This document shows, piece by piece, positions 40,746-51,700 of a DNA stretch of 64,000 nucleotides. Both the position numbers and the translations under genes were made by a program. The notes under the pieces are model-generated. The model had not been told where the DNA came from. It did no database searches and saw only the letters and a list, made by a program, of their open reading frames with translations. Within the stretch, counting starts at the first letter, position 1, and the number at the start of each line of letters is the position of its first letter. This stretch comes from Adiantum capillus-veneris (taxonomy: Eukaryota > Streptophyta > Polypodiopsida > Polypodiales > Pteridaceae), in contig CM043964.1 of assembly GCA_014529385.2 (NCBI GenBank), positions 5,551,997 through 5,615,996 of the forward strand, in the 5' to 3' direction.

Positions 40746-41353
40746 AAGTGCCCTAAAAAAGGCACAGAAAGAACAGAATGATAAAGACGACGACAGGCCT
40801 AAGAGTTTGAGAGCAGCTGAGGAATGTGGCAAAAAAGGCAGATAGAAAAGTAGAACTGGTACCACATGGCGTGGGACTTGCACCGAATCAAATGAATGAA
40901 AGTACAAACTTTGCCGTTTTTTTTGGGGCAAAGTGAAGGATCAAGAAGCTCTTTTGAAGGAGCCAAGGCCAACTTCTTTTCACTTGGAATTGGCGGCTCG
41001 ATTTGGAACTACGCCCGACAGACTGACGCCACAGGCGGAGGTAGTTCGACTTGCACCCGGATGGGATGTTGCCATTACACCAAGCATTGGCAAACTTCGT
41101 TTGCAATGACAGGGGTGTTCAGGGCACGCGAGTGACGTTCTACTCGGGATCCCTTGGTACCACAAGAACTACGCCGTGGTTGACTACCGGGCCGAGAAAG
41201 CGACTTTGATAAATGAAGGGCTTAGAGATTGTACTTGATGAACTTCAGTTTTCTTACTCATTCTTTTGGGAGAACTGAACGATGGATAAAAGTTGAATAT
41301 GTTTTGACCTGAAGAACAGAACGCCAAGATTTTTTTCTCCACACTCATGCCGA
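40746..41353 (+). pseudogene. Family D protease/linker region, unrecognisable
   Basis: Lies between the zinc knuckle and RT, where the protease belongs. Reading frames are heavily broken; no D-x-G active site could be picked out. Confidence 0.4.
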
Positions 41354-42524
41354 TTGCTTTTGAGAGGGCCTGAAGATCATACCATTGATCTGATATCTGG
41401 AAGCACGCCACCGAATCGGCCACCTTATCGTGTGAGCCGAGTTCAGAATGAAAAGATTATGAACTCAGTGAAAGACCTCTTGGAAAAGGGTCTTGTCCAG
41501 CCTAGTACTTCACCGTATTGCTCTCCAGTGTTGTTGGTTTTGAAGAAAGACGGATCTTGGAGAATGTGCATCGATTATAGCACTCTCAACGAAATCACCA
41601 TCAAGAACAGATTTCCGATTCCTAGGATCGGTGATATACTCGACAGGTTACAGGGATCCTCGTGCTTTAGCAGGATTGACTTGAAGAGTGGATATCATCA
41701 GATCAGGATAGCGCCAGGAGATGTCTACAAGACAACTTTTCGGACGACTTTTGGGTTATTTGAGTTTTTGGTGATGCCTTTTGGCTTAACCAATGCTCTT
41801 GCGACATTTAACTGGATGATGGATAGGAATTTTCGAGAGTACAGGCTATTTGTTGGCACTTTCTTTGACGCATCATTGTTTTCTCCAAGAATGAGGCAGA
41901 ACACAGAGATCATCTGCTCCAAGTCTTTCAGGCATTACGAGATCACACATTAGTGATTAATGCTAAGAAAAGTGAATTTTTCCTACCAGAGATACATTTT
42001 TTGGGACACATTGTGTCAGCAGCAGGAGTGCAAATGAACCTGGCCAAGATAGAGACTATCCGTGATTGGCCGGATTTGAGGAATGTCTATGAAGTTAGAA
42101 GCTTCTTGGGACTGTGTTCGTACTACCGGCGGTTCATACGAAAGTTTGCAGAGGTTGCTTCCCTTTGCATACCTTGACACAGAAAGGAGTACCTTTTTCG
42201 TGGGGACCCACAGAGGTGACTGCCTTTCAGACATTGAAAGAGAAATTCACTACAAGACCAGATTTGACTTTGCCGGACTTGCAGAAGTCATTTGAAGTAT
42301 TTTGTGATGCTTGTGGTCGTAGTCTGGGTACGGTCTTGATGCAAGAAGGCCATGTCATAGCTTACAAGAGTCGTTTGTTCTCTAGGCCGGAGATGACAGC
42401 ACAGATCTATGGGAAAGAGCTTTTGGTGGTTATCCATGCTCTTACTCAGTGGCGGCATTACCTACTCGGAGCGGATTTTACTGTCTTTACAGACCATCAG
42501 AGTTGGCGCTACTTCTTGTCATAG
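41354..42524 (+). pseudogene. Family D RT and RNase H
   Basis: RT is readable from DHTIDLISGSTPPNRPPYRV through SPVLLVLKKDGSWRMCIDY, FPIPRIGDIL, FSRIDLKSGYHQIRI and VMPFGLTNA to LFVGTFFDA. There a frameshift removes the second Asp of the FFDD catalytic box. It continues out of frame (INAKKSEFFLPEIHFLGHIV, 41953-42177) and, after another shift, into RNase H (SFEVFCDACGRSLGTVLMQ, MTAQIYGKELLVVIHAL, FTDHQSWRYFL). At least three frame changes. Confidence 0.88.
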
Positions 42525-44020
42525 AAGCAGCTTTCGGAAAAGCAGATGCGGTGGACGAACATCTTGTCATAGTTCCACTTCCAGATTGTCCATGTGCAGG
42601 GACAGAAGAATGTGGTGGCAAATGCTTTGTCTCGGAAACCGTTGGTTCTGGCTATTTCCGCGATACATCATAGGAGCTTCGAGGATATGGTCGATCAGTA
42701 TGCCACAGATACAGATTTTGCAGATATTTTCACACGGATACGGGATGGGGAGACAGTAGCGTGATACTCCCTTTGGGAAGGCTACTTGATGAAAAAGATT
42801 GTTGTGCGTTACACAACCGTTGAGGGAAAAGGTTATGATTGAATGCCACTGTCCACCTTTTACGGGTCACCGCGGCATTGCTACCACCATGAAAGGGGTA
42901 GAGAGATACTTCTTTGGGCCGAGACTCAAAAAGGATGTGGAAGAGTTTGTGCGCAGTTGCTCAGTATGCCAGAAGGTCAAGTTTGACAGGCATAAGGCAC
43001 AGGGATTGTTACAGCCTTTACCCATACCCACCCGCCCACCCCTGGGAAAGTATTGCAATGGATTTCATTTTTTATCTCCCAAGAGCACAGAATGATCACG
43101 ATGATTTTCCGATTACATGGCACGTCTGAGACGATTGTCTTCGACAGAGACCCCAGATTTATGAGTTTGTTTTGGAAGGCAATTTGGGAGAACATTGGCA
43201 CGCGGTTGCAGTTCTCGTCATCGTTCCACTTGTAGACTGACGGGCAATTTGAGATTGCCAATTCAATGATATTAGATTTATTGAAGTATTGTATCTCGGA
43301 TAAGAAGACTCAATGGGAAAAGAACTTACCTTTGGTGGAATTTGCCTACAATAACACGATACACTCTTCGACGGGGAAGGCGCCATTTGAGATTGTTGAA
43401 GGTGCTGCAAAGGTTCCACCCTTCCTAAGCACGAAAGATAAGATCTTTGAAGCGGATGAATATACGCGAGATCTGGATACGGCTTTTGCCAAGGTTCGCG
43501 AGACTTTGCAGAAGTCTCAAGAACGACAAAAAAAGGCAGCGGATCGCCATCGTCGCGACATGAAATTGAAGGAGGATGATTGGGTGCTCTTACTTTTGAG
43601 AAGGCACGTCTAAGAAAGAAAAAGGGAAAGGAGAGGCTTTTTCCAAAGCTTAGTATGTGATACTACGGACCTTTCCAGATTACTGAAAAGATAAATGAAG
43701 TCTCCTTCCGACTCAAACTGCCAGATACTTGGAGGATTCACAATGCATTTCATGTGAATCTCTTGAAACCTTTTAAAGGTGATGTGCCTGATGATGGGGA
43801 GCCTGATGAGCAACCCGAAGTGAAAGAAAACGAGGAGATCCTTGTTCCTGAACAGATTTTGGCACATAAGGATACGAAGAATAAGGGTAAAGTCCGAAGG
43901 CGGTTCTTGGTTAAGTTCAAGAATTATCCTGCACTTGATGCGAAGTGGATGGAGGAGGAGGACCTAGCAGATACTCCTCAGATTGTGAAACTTTACCTCG
44001 ATGCTTTTGGTTTAGCATAG
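42525..44020 (+). pseudogene. Family D integrase and chromodomain
   Basis: Zinc domain HCPPFTGHRGIATTMKGV, CSVCQKVKFDRHKAQG (42799-43020). Core pieces: SIAMDFIFYLP, then a deletion removes the segment up to ETIVFDRDPRFMSLFW, and FEIANSMILDLLKY replaces the catalytic Glu block. The terminal frame 43754-44020 is intact for the chromodomain: EEILVPEQILAHKDTKNKGK, RRFLVKFKNYPALDAKWMEE. It ends TAG at 44018-44020. The 3' untranslated region (44021-44621) holds TGATGTCCTGTGATGTC repeats at about 44430-44480. Confidence 0.85.
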
Positions 44021-44621
44021 TCTACTCCAAACGGAACCCAGAAACTCAGCTTGGCCGAAGATCTGGTGCAGTGGGATGCACAAGAGGGGAGTTACTCCAC
44101 TCCTTTGTCAACAGATGCCTCGATTTTGATACTGAAGTCACTGATGTCTCTTTGAGCTTCAGGGATACTGAGAGCTGACAGTATTCTGCTGGATGACTTT
44201 ATGAAATGGAATTCCTGATTATGATACTGATTTGTTCTTGACTTCTTGTGAGTGCAGGAACTGATAGACGAAATGACTGCAGCATTTTGGTCCGATTGAT
44301 CTCGAATAGACATGGTTGCAATAGGGGTTAGTCAATCGGACATCGATAAGGTCCCGATTGGACCTAGATGTGATTGCTAGCTACATTGCCGATAAATCAT
44401 GGTCTAAAATCCGAATGAATGTTGAATGTCATGTGATGTCCTGTGATGTCTGGTGATGTCCTGTGATGTCGTGTGATGTGACTGTCGATTTTGTACATGT
44501 GCTAGATGTGTGTTCCTAGTACGTAGGTACTAACAGTCAGTGTCTGCTAAGACGGTTTATGGCTTTTGTCGGTTTTGCAGGCGTAATCGCGGTCGATTAC
44601 AATGCTTTCAAGAGGGGGGTA

Positions 44622-45179
44622 TGTCACAAAGTGATGACGTGGAGGACAGCAAAAACCCTAATTTCTGCCAGAAACCCTAAAATTCCTGCAAACCCTAATT
44701 TCTGCCAGAAACCCTAATTTCCGGAAATCGCGGAGGCGGACTATTAAAAAATATTTTATTTTTTTATTTTTTTTTTGGAAAATGATGAGCGACGCGAATT
44801 TTGCTTTTGCTTTTTTTTATAAAAAAAAGAGAAAAGACTCTCTAAGAGAGAGAGAGAACTGATGCTTTTGATTTAAAAGCTTTTGGGGCTCTGCTTTTGG
44901 GCATCCCTTGTAACCTTTAAATTAGTGGTGAGGGCCTCACTTCTCAGAGCATCTGGACGCAGAGTCTGAGAGTGAAACCCTAACCGCTCTTTTGTACTTT
45001 GATGATTGATTAATATAAAAAGAAATACCGAAAGGGGCGCCAGTCTTTGGGGCCAATATCTCTAGGCACGGAACTCCGCTGGGCCAGTGCAAATCTATTG
45101 TGATCTGTGAATTGTTTTGAAGTGGTTATTTGGTGTTGTCGCGGTTGATTCTTGACTTGGAGTGTCCAAGTCTGTTACA
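44622..45179 (+). repeat. 3' LTR of family D element
   Basis: 558 bp, sister to 38683-39212. TATAAAA at 45014-45020. Confidence 0.9.
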
Positions 45180-46212
45180 CACAGCGGTCCTACCAAAGAG
45201 CAGACAGAGCCGCTTTCATTTCAGTTGTTATTTAAAGTGCTTAAAGTTGTTCAGTCTGTTCTTTTCCGTTGGCATGTGGTGCCCGTCCCGTGACAATGGT
45301 ATCAGAGCTTCAAGTGTGCGCTTTTCTGAAAGCACACCAACCCTACCAAAGAGCAAACAGAGCAAGATGGTGCCTGCAAGTTTTACAGGGAATTTTATTG
45401 AGAATCTTTGTGCCCCGACATCGGACTTATTAGGCACTTTCACCCTTACTTCATCGTGCATCGGGCGCGCTCCCGTCTTCATCGCTCTGTCTTACAGGGC
45501 GTAAGCCATAAGGAATTCAAGATCACTTGCACGAGAAGGATCAAAAAAAAAATTCAAGCCACCAAAGGCAGAGCCATGCAGTGGTGGAAGTCTATAGCTA
45601 CCAAGCCGCACACTCCAAGGACTTGGCAAGAAAAAAAATATGTCCGAAGTTACATGCCTTCAAACATCTTCCTTCGGAGTGAAGCTTCTGGCAGAGTGGG
45701 GTATCCAAAAACGCTTGCCACGGAAACCCTAGCAGATTACAACTTGAATTTCTCGACATCTCTTGACAGCTGTCACTTCTCGAGCCAACAACCTTGGAGG
45801 CCCAGTGTGATTGTTATATCTTGGAACTATCATCACCGCCACAGGAACACTATATGTCGAGGCTTGTTTTGACTATTCAAGAGCTTATGAACCATGCTGC
45901 GATCGGCTCCAACCTTATTGAAATCTAACCCTAATTTTGGAAAACGTTTCAAGATAAAAGCCCTGTCGACTTTCGAGCACGACTAATGTCGAGAATGCTT
46001 TTTCAATTTGAATTAGCAATTTTCTAAATTTTGTTTGATAACTTGTTTGATGATCCTGTTTGGAATTTGTTTGAAATGGATGGTATCTGGTTTAAACCTG
46101 TCTTGGTGCCGATTTAAATTGTTTGACTATGGTTTTGATACCGGTTTGAATACTTGGTGATTTACTCCCGGGTGGAGTAGTCAGAAATGCTGTTTTGGTA
46201 TTTTCTGAACCT

Positions 46213-46359
46213 TGGAACGACGTAGACAAGATGTCTAAGGAGCGTTTCATTGTATGCTAGAAACCCTCCAAAGGACGCAGACAGGATGTCTGGGCAGCGT
46301 TTGGTTGTATGCTTGAACCTCCAAGCGACGCACGCTACGGTCTAAGGAGCGTTTGGTTG
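46213..46359 (+). repeat. Tandem repeat, about 55 bp, three units
   Basis: Units share GACGCAGACA-GATGTCT-AGCGTTTGGTTGTATGCT (third copy truncated). It sits directly beside the hAT-like element H3. Confidence 0.65.
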
Positions 46360-46377
46360 TCCGAGCTTACAGCCCAG

Positions 46378-46677
46378 CATAGTTACCCGAAACGGGAACG
46401 GGGAATGGGAACAGGAGGGTCGGGAACGGGACATGAACGGGGAGGAGGGGGACCCGGAACGGGAACAAGAACGGGGCAAGAACGGTCAACTTAAGTAAGG
46501 CTTGAATTCAACCCCAAACCTGCCCTCAAATTGCCCCAAATATGTCCCCCAAACAACCCCAAATCTGCCCCCAAATGCCTACGTTTGCCCATTCCGCCCC
46601 CCGTTCCAGAACACCGTTCCGGTTACGCCTTGTTTCGGAACGTTTGGGCTACGTTTCGCCTGTTCCTTGTTACACTG
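46378..46677. mobile_element. Non-autonomous hAT-like element H3 (300 bp)
   Basis: Left end CATAGTTACCCGAAACGG; right end, reversed, CAGTGTAACAAGGAACAGG. The flanks CAGCCCAG (46370-46377) and CGGCCCGG (46678-46685) are an 8-bp TSD differing only by two changes at CpG sites. GGAACGGGA words lie near the left end, and a CCCCAAA-rich core resembles H4 in reverse orientation. No transposase. Confidence 0.75.
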
Positions 46678-47185
46678 CGGCCCGGACTTTTTAGGGCATT
46701 TGCGGTGGGAGAGATGAGGTAGTCGTTGAGTAGCTTCATACCGCAGACCGTCTGTCTCGCGGGGGTGCTCAACGGCGTTGTTTGTTGTGTCTTGTCACAT
46801 GCATATGTGAGCATGTGTGTTGCATTGTCATGTGTCAACCACTGAAAATATTCCTAATTGGGTGAGATTGCCTAGGAATGGAATTTTAGTGCATCAAGAC
46901 ACCTATTACAGATCAGCACGGTCTAGGTGTGATGGCTAATTTTACTACGCCAGAATATCAAGAGCTCCGATATGGAATGAGAATATACTCCTTATTGCAT
47001 AAGATTTTTCTGGGAAGCCACTGACCCAGGATGTCAAGAGCTCCAATTTGGAATGAGAAAAGTGATTGTCCCTCTAAATGAGCCTCGAAAACTTTTAAGA
47101 TAAATTGAGTTGTTTTGCAGATATACGATAATCGCGGCCGTTACTTTCTTTCAAGAAGGGGGAATGTCACAAACTACTGACGTGT

Positions 47186-48405
47186 TGTAAGGTGTAGCGG
47201 AATGAATGTTTGAACTTTGCTCAACATGAGTGCTCCAAACTGTGCTCAAGGTTCCTTTTGTTCTTATGGAAGGGAGAGCCTTCCGTTCTTAATGAGAGAG
47301 TGCAATGGACACAAACAAAGTGAATGGACACTATGAATGAAAGTGCATGAGACTGAGAGATAGAGAGAGAAGAGAATATGACACCAAGACGACGTAAAAC
47401 CCTCCTCCGAAGGCCCCACTCTCGTTGGCGAGAGTGGTCTACGATTGATTGCACAAATCTCTACAATGCTTGGACTTGCCGACGATGTCGTCGACGATGA
47501 GACGGCTGAAATCTGAAAACACTAAGGGCTGAAATTTGCAAATCTTGTATCTGTTGAATTCTGACCCTATGTCTATGACGATATCGATGGCGATGATGCG
47601 ACGACGACACGCTGAAAACGCAGATGCTGAAATCTGCGTTTTCCGGGCTGAAACTATAAACCTTGTGGAAACTGACCGTGCAGCGAGGATCTGTTGCGGG
47701 AAGGTGAGACCTGCGAGGTTCGGGACTTGATCTGCGGTGTCTAAGGGCTGAAAACTGAAAACACTGAGGTTTCTTGATGTTCTGTCGTGGTGAATCTGCA
47801 AAACGCTGGGGCTGATCTGCAAATAAAAAACGCTAAGGCTGAAAATGGCTCTGCTATCGCCGGATAGCCTGCAACTACAAAACGCTAGGTCTCTTGTTGA
47901 GTCTTTTGTCACCAGGGATCTGCAAGAGCAAAAACGCTGGCTGAACTGGTCCAAACACGCTAGGTGGTTGCTGTGGAGCAAAAACACTAGGGCTTGGCGT
48001 TTTGCTAAGAAGTTGCCTGTTGAGCAATGGTGCTCCTGCTGCCTTCTGCCAGTTAGTGCTAACCTAGGTTTGCTTATATCCAAACTTACTCAATTTGCCC
48101 TACCTACTTTCCAACAAAAGTCACTTAAAAATAATTAGAGAAAAATGTCAAAAATAGGAAAAATAGGCTAAATGCACTGGAAAATTCCCCTGAAGGATTC
48201 TGATGTATTCTGATGGGAATGCTTATGATCATGTTGTGTGCAACCAGAGGATGTGCATCTACACTAAGTGATTAGGCATGCACAGTCTACGAACAGACTC
48301 ACAAAAGTGCCAGATCACTTCTAAATCTAGATTGACTTGACTTACTAACCCTTGTCGTGTTGTAGCTTGTCCACGGACACATAGGGTTGGATGTGTTACG
48401 TGACA
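47186..48405 (-). repeat. 3' LTR of non-autonomous family A element
   Basis: 1220 bp. On the minus strand it starts TGTCACGTAACA at 48405 and ends CTACACCTTACA. The hairpin and TATATCC/TATA region lie at about 48070-48140, with AAAACGCT words throughout 47600-48000. Confidence 0.88.
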
Positions 48406-48416
48406 TCCCCTCCTTT

Positions 48417-49667
48417 TCAAAGTGAGGTACTGGCACCGAACTGTATGGCGTCGAGGGAGATCGCCAATAGCATCCGGAATCCTGGAAGGGACTCTTCGCC
48501 GGCCCACTCTGATGTGTGGATCGTGCGGTACTTGAACTTCATAAAGGTCTGCAAAGCTTGCTTCTTTGGGCCACGCCGAAAGCGACACAAAGTCTTCTGT
48601 GGCTCCTTCAATGCTTCTACTTCGTCGATAGTCATGCTTCTTTCTTCTTCAAGAATCTCCATGGCTGAAAATTCTTCCTGTAAGGGTTCTTTGGACCTAG
48701 GCTCGAGAGCCAAGATCGGTTCTTCCTGAGTGATCGAATCGTCCTGTGGGGGTTCTTTGGACCTCGACTCGAAAGCCAAGATCAGTTCTTCGTGATTGAT
48801 CGAATCTACAACGAGGTTAGCTTCGCTAGAAAAAGCATCCACTAACACATCATCCTTGTGAACAATCACATCATCTTCATGCAACTCATCATGCTTGTGA
48901 GAAATCACATCTTGATCATGCAAATCATCATGCCTGGGAGAAATCACATCTTGATCATGCAAATCATCATGCTCATCATTAACATCCAAATCATTATGCA
49001 AATCATTATCATCCAAATCATGATGCAAATCATTATCATTCAAATCATGATGCTTCTCAGAATCATCCAAATCCTGTGTGTCATGCTTGGGAGAAGAAGA
49101 GACTGAGAGAGTCTCCTTTTCCCGAATCTCTTGCATCTGTGCCTGAGCTTGAGGAATGAGTCGCAAGAACTCTTTCATGTGTTGGTCGCTCATTTCTTTG
49201 ACAGCGGCTGCCATTCTTTCTTGGTGTCTGCGCTCCATTTCTGCTTTTCTTTCTGCGTTTCTTGCTTCGCGTTCTAACTTCCTTTCCATAAACATATGAT
49301 CTAAAGCCTCCATAGGAGTTAGTGCAATCCTTGAGATCGGGAAGGGGGAGGGTCGGAAAAACCTCCTCGGGTGAGGAAAATTCTTCTTCACCTCTCTCAT
49401 GCTCATCACCTCCAAGCGAAGTATCCATTCCACTTCGAGTGATGACCATTCTGAAGTCGTGGGTTCTTGTGGGTTCTTGTGGTCTCGGGTTCTTAAGTTC
49501 ACGAGGAACTTGGGTTCTTGCCGATCTTGAGTTCTTGAGGTTCTGGAGGTTTTCTTTCGCTTGCAAACCGTGTTTGAGAAGGATCTTCTCGTCACCCGAG
49601 TTCTACTCCTTTCCGCGGGCGCACCCCTTGGCAGCCTTGCACTCACACCAAGGTTGCTTTTTCCCAC
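48417..49667 (-). CDS. 416-residue ORF: gag-like coiled coil, His/Asp repeats, chromodomain-like tail
   Basis: Open from MGKSNLGVSA at 49667. Residues 1-110 are the leader (RTSRTQDRQEP repeats) and correspond to the non-gag frame in other copies; the gag start MVITRSGMDTS lies in another frame at about 49450. A frame change near 49345 thus joins the two. Residues 115-175 form a strong coiled coil (MERKLEREARNAERKAEMER). Residues 185-270 are an acidic array of HHDLND, NDEHDDLHDQ and DVISHKHDEL units. The middle has DSITQEEPILALEPRSKEP repeats. The end (EILEEERSMTIDEVEALKEP, CRFRRGPKKQALQTFMKFKY) equals the chromodomain-like tail of family A pol. No enzymatic domain. Possibly a chromatin-binding gag substitute; this is inference. 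Confidence 0.7.
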   Translation of the reverse strand: MGKSNLGVSARLPRGAPAERSRTRVTRRSFSNTVCKRKKTSRTSRTQDRQEPKFLVNLRTRDHKNPQEPTTSEWSSLEVEWILRLEVMSMREVKKNFPHPRRFFRPSPFPISRIALTPMEALDHMFMERKLEREARNAERKAEMERRHQERMAAAVKEMSDQHMKEFLRLIPQAQAQMQEIREKETLSVSSSPKHDTQDLDDSEKHHDLNDNDLHHDLDDNDLHNDLDVNDEHDDLHDQDVISPRHDDLHDQDVISHKHDELHEDDVIVHKDDVLVDAFSSEANLVVDSINHEELILAFESRSKEPPQDDSITQEEPILALEPRSKEPLQEEFSAMEILEEERSMTIDEVEALKEPQKTLCRFRRGPKKQALQTFMKFKYRTIHTSEWAGEESLPGFRMLLAISLDAIQFGASTSL

Positions 49668-49895
49668 ACGTCGATTGGCCGGCCGCTAAGTGCACAGTCC
49701 GCTCTCAATGAGTGAAAAGAGACACAAGGGGAGGCTCGACAAGCCCTTCTTTCTTGGGATTCCTGTCACTCTTCAAAAAACATGATAAGGAATCAACACG
49801 CCCAAGCGAACTTGGGTTCGTGCGACCGCAACAAGCAAAAAAAAATTATGTGGTTCTTGTGGTTCTTTCCTTGAGTGATATAGAACACTGCCAAA

Positions 49896-49907
49896 GCTCT
49901 GATACCA
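49896..49907 (-). other. Primer-binding site of the non-autonomous element
   Basis: The minus strand reads TGGTATCAGAGC, one base from the 5' LTR at 49909. Confidence 0.9.
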
Positions 49908-49908
49908 A

Positions 49909-51141
49909 TGTTAGGTGCAGCGGAATGAATGTTTGAACTTTGCTCAAGATGAGTGCTCCGAACTGTGCTCAAGGTTCCTGTTGTTCTTATGGAAGGAGAG
50001 CCTTCCGTTCTTAAGGAGAGTGCAATGGACACAAACAAAGTGAATGGACACTGTGAATGAAAGTGCATGAGACTGAGAGATAGAGAGAGAAGAGAATACG
50101 ACACCAAGACGTTGTAAAACCCTCCTCCGGAGGCCCCAATCTCGTTGGCGAGAGTGTTCTACGATTGATTGCACAAATCTCTACAATGCTTGGACTTGCC
50201 GAGGATGTCGACGACAATGAGACGCCTGAAATCTAAAAACGCTAAGGGCTGAAATTTGCAAATCTTGTATCTGCTGAATTCTGACTCTATATCTATGACG
50301 ATATCGATGGCGACGATGCGACAACGACGCGCTGAAAACGCAGATGCTGAAATCTGCGTTTTCCAGGCTGAAACTATAAACCTTGCGGAAACTGACCGTG
50401 CGACGAGGATCTGCTGCGTGAAGGTGAGATCTACGAGGTTCGGGACTTGATAGCAGTGTCTAAGGGCTGAAAACTGAAAACGCTGAGGTTTCTTGATGCT
50501 CCGTCGCGGTGAATCTGCAAAACGCTGGGGCTGATCTGCAAATAAAAAACGCTAGGCTGAAAATGGCTCTGCCGTCGCCGGATGGCCTGCAACTGCAAAA
50601 GGCTAGGTCTCTTGTTGAGTCTTCTGTCGCCAAGGATCTGCAAGAGCAAAAATGCAAGAGCAAAAACGCTGGCTAATCTGGTCCAAAATCGCTAGGTGGT
50701 TACTGTGGAGCAAAAACGCTAGGGCTTGGGGTTCTGCTGAGAAGTTGCCTGTTGAGCAATGGTGCTCCTGCTACCTCTTCTACCAGTTAGGGCTAACCTA
50801 GGTTTGCTTATATCCAAACCTTACTCAATTTGCCCTACCTACTTCCCAACAAAAGTCACTTAAAAATAATAAGTGAAAAATGTCAAAAATAGGGAAAATA
50901 GGCTAAATGCACTGGAAAATTCCCCTGAAGGATTCTGATGTATTCTGATGGGAATGCTTATGATCATGCTGTGTGCAACCAGAGGATATGCATCTACACT
51001 AAGTGACTAGGCATGCACGGTCTGCGAACAGGCTCACAAAAGTGCCAGATCACTTCTAAATCTAGATTGACTGGACTGACTGAACCCTTGTCGTGCTGTA
51101 GCTTGTCCACGAACACATAGGGTTGGATGTGTCACGTGAAA
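49909..51141 (-). repeat. 5' LTR of non-autonomous family A element
   Basis: 1233 bp. Its outer tip is TTTCACGTGACA (one change from the palindromic consensus). Followed by the TSD CGTGT. Confidence 0.88.
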
Positions 51142-51499
51142 CGTGTCAAGCCGCTAAAGAACGGAGCCAACCTGCAGATCCTGGCCGAGGGGCATAAACC
51201 CTAGCACAAGAAGCAGCAGAAGTTTACCAACTTATAAAGACTAGCCGTGTGGCCTATTTCTAAAGAAGTTCCCACCAACTTATGGGACCTCAATCGATGG
51301 GGGCCCAAGTGACCCAAATAAAGCAAGGACACACCTTGCATAGAAATTGATGACGTGGCAACAGTACAGAGTTTCCGCAATTTGCGATGGCATGCTGTTG
51401 TGGCAGCAATATGGAGTTTCCACAATTTGCACTAACATGCTGACATGGCAGCTGTACGGTATTCCATGTTTTTCGCTGGCTGATTTCAACACTTGCTTT

Positions 51500-51686
51500 T
51501 GTTGGGGTTAAGGCCTATGTACCTTGACCGGTCGCCCAGGTCATGGGCGCCCGCCCACTGTTACCCTATACTTATAGTGAGTATATTGTATAGGGGGAGC
51601 TACCACTTCACAGCCTCCCCACCCACATCGTGTGTGCCTCCTCCTCTCTCTCACTCTCCGTCTGTGGTGCTCCCCGATCCCCTTCA
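51500..51686 (+). repeat. 5' LTR of Copia-2
   Basis: 187 bp. Includes CTATACTTATAGTGAGTATA, an imperfect palindrome, and a TCTCTC-rich 3' half. Confidence 0.9.
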
Positions 51687-51700
51687 ATTGGTATCAGAGG

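Larger units (their letters stand above)
38683..45179 (+). mobile_element. Decayed Ty3/gypsy chromovirus (family D)
   Basis: 6497-bp element. LTRs 38683-39212 (530 bp) and 44622-45179 (558 bp; the extra length is a repeated ACCCTAATTTCTGCCAGAA segment). Primer site 39214-39225 (TGGTATCAGAGC). PPT AAGAGGGGGGTA before the 3' LTR. Flanks CACAC and CACAG match at four of five TSD bases. It carries gag, RT, RNase H, integrase and chromodomain, broken by many frameshifts. Sequence and layout are close to the intact family C element. Confidence 0.92.
45180..47164 (+). pseudogene. Family B element internal region, non-coding remains
   Basis: 45180-45224 is leader. 45225-45294 is a second LTR tail ending CCCGTGACA, and 45296-45307 a TGGTATCAGAGC primer site. 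Then comes a gag-like start (MVPASFTGNFIENLCAPTSD at 45367) and a scrap reading KGRAMQWWKSIATKPHTPRT, similar to the gag WW block. No pol follows. From 45900 to 47150 there are only repeats (46213-46359), hAT-like H3 (46378-46677) and non-coding DNA. The region ends with PPT CAAGAAGGGGGA before the LTR at 47165. This is a large internal deletion or a non-autonomous form. Confidence 0.6.
47186..51141 (-). mobile_element. Complete non-autonomous family A LTR element
   Basis: 3956 bp on the minus strand. TSD CGTGT at 47181-47185 and 51142-51146. LTRs 47186-48405 (1220 bp) and 49909-51141 (1233 bp). Primer site 49896-49907 (TGGTATCAGAGC, minus). PPT AAAAGGAGGGGA (minus) at about 48406-48417. It has no protease, RT, RNase H or integrase, yet holds a 416-codon ORF. 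Movement would need enzymes from an autonomous relative. Confidence 0.93.
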
